Positions 62,529-64,000 of a DNA stretch of 64,000 bases are shown here, one piece after another. This DNA is from Larus michahellis. Its lineage: Eukaryota; Chordata; Aves; Charadriiformes; Laridae. Each line of letters begins with the position of its first letter. Within the stretch, counting starts at the first letter, position 1. Location: assembly GCF_964199755.1 (NCBI RefSeq), contig NC_133899.1, forward strand, positions 30,359,446 to 30,423,445, in the 5' to 3' direction. A program made the position numbers and the translations under genes. The notes under the pieces are model-generated. The model saw only the letters and a list, made by a program, of their open reading frames with translations, was not told the origin of the DNA and ran no database searches.

Positions 62529-64000
62529 GTAAGTTGCTGTAGTTTTCTGCGCCTTTTTAATGTAGATTTTTGGTGAAAATCTGTGACTGTGCACAAGTTG
62601 AAGTGAATTCTGAGAAACCTGTTAAAACTGGTGTTAAGACCAGTGTAGTTAGTTTGCATCTGTGCTTCTTTGCAGATGTTTCTGTGTTATATGAGAGATG
62701 CTTCAGCAGTGAAGTGAAAGACAACAGCTCTCATAGTACTTTTCTCATGGTATTTTCAGAGCTGTTGCCTTTTTTGGTACAGATGTGCTCACTGGTTCTT
62801 ATGCTTTGCTACTCAGAATACATGTTACCGTAAACTGTTTTCAAGGGAACCGACAGCATGAAAACAGTTCATTAGTTTCCTTGTTTTCAATTTGCTGACA
62901 ATTAGTTGGTTACATTAAGCGGTCTTAATGAGGCTATTAACTACAGTACTGTTTTGTTTTATTTTATTTGTTTTTCTGTTCTTACTGCTATATCCCCTGC
63001 ATGTGTAGAAAGACAGCTTGTGGCCAAAACAAGTAGAAAAGTTTTGTGGCTTCTAAACAAATTTCTTACAGTCAGAGTCTTTCATCCTTACTTGCAATGA
63101 GTTATAACTTGTTAAGCAAGCTGGCTAATTTGTAATTGTTCCAATTTAATGGCAGCTACCTGAACAGTTAGGTAATGATGAGTGTGTAAGATAGGCTTTT
63201 TCGTCTTTCCTTAATAATGTGTTGAATTTTCTTCTATAAGAATCTCCTTGGAAGACTGATTTTTTCCTCTAAACATATTCATGTAAACATTCATGGTGGC
63301 TATCAAGGAGGGGTACTCCAGGCAGCAGAACTAGCGCTGCTGGAAAGGCTGTCTTCGATCTGTTTAGGGCCTGGTTATTCTGGGATGGATGGGCTAAGTC
63401 ATGTTTCCACAGAGCTATTTCCTTTTAGCTCACTTACAAAGAAATTACTATGGTGCTTAGTTAAGAGAAAATATGTTTAAAACAGATGGTGCAAAAGAAT
63501 ATTCTGCCAAGTCACTTTTACGATCCATATTTGCACTAATATTGTCATTGAAGCCATGTGTTTTGATGGGTGAGTGTTAACAGTGGTCTCAAGGCAAAAG
63601 TCTTTAAAGGTGAATTTTCTTCTGTTTTGCTTCAGTGTTACGTTTTCAGGAGGTCAAGCAAAAACTCCTAGCAGACAGGAGCTAGTCTGACTGTTGCAGC
63701 AAGCACAGTTTGTCAGACACGTATATGTTGTCCCAGTCGAACTCAGCCTTCAGTAGAAAGACTGAGGTGAAGGTTACCATGAAATGGGTTTGGAAAACAT
63801 GATCTAGCTTTAAGGCAGAGGGTGCTGAATTAAAGTTACATGGGATTTTAGAATATAGAGTTTTATTTTGAAATAATCATGCTATTTTCTGAACGGTCAG
63901 GTTGGTGTTTATGTGTCAAATAACAATAGGGGGTTTTGGTCAACATCTCAGTGAAAGAGCCATGCTTATTAAAATTCAAATGACCAAATTATATTTCTTT
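62529..64000 (+). other. SYNE2: SYNE2 intron 2 (start)
   Basis: AT-rich sequence after the GTAAGT donor. The actin-binding-domain sequence expected in the next exon was not found here, so the intron continues past the right edge. Short open frames (62570-62833, 62906-63100) have no family resemblance. Confidence 0.7.

Overview
This window looks like bird nuclear DNA, or at least archosaur DNA. It carries CR1 retrotransposon 3' ends of the avian kind, two sharp CpG-island promoters in otherwise AT-rich non-coding sequence, and exons with normal vertebrate splice signals. No bacterial, plasmid, CRISPR, rRNA or tRNA features were seen. Coding sequence totals only about 0.7 kb, and nearly all other open frames appear to be chance.

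Layout. Positions 1-10200 are the 5' part of intron 1 of SGPP1, which lies on the minus strand; a decayed CR1 sits at about 791-1776. SGPP1 coding exon 1 is 10201-10800, inside a CpG island of about 10200-11450. A gene-free stretch of about 33 kb follows (11450-43950). It holds an old, heavily decayed CR1/L3-like LINE (about 12340-13265), two CR1 3' fragments (about 34565-34800 and 39878-40095) and a palindromic repeat (about 39361-39610). A second CpG island at about 43950-45140 is the probable SYNE2 promoter with non-coding exon 1. About 17 kb of SYNE2 intron 1 follows. The first coding exon of SYNE2 (nesprin-2) is at 62426-62528, and intron 2 runs off the right edge.

The two genes point away from each other: SGPP1 (minus), intergenic, SYNE2 (plus). 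From memory this is also the order at human 14q23, which supports both identifications. Their products do unrelated jobs. SGPP1 is an ER lipid phosphatase that removes sphingosine-1-phosphate; nesprin-2 links the nuclear envelope to actin. They share a neighbourhood, not a pathway.

No new biological system is evident. The most testable points are a predicted 13-codon upstream ORF in SYNE2 mRNA that would span the exon 1/exon 2 junction and stop two bases before the main start, two competing exon 1 donors, the old LINE, and the palindromic repeat.
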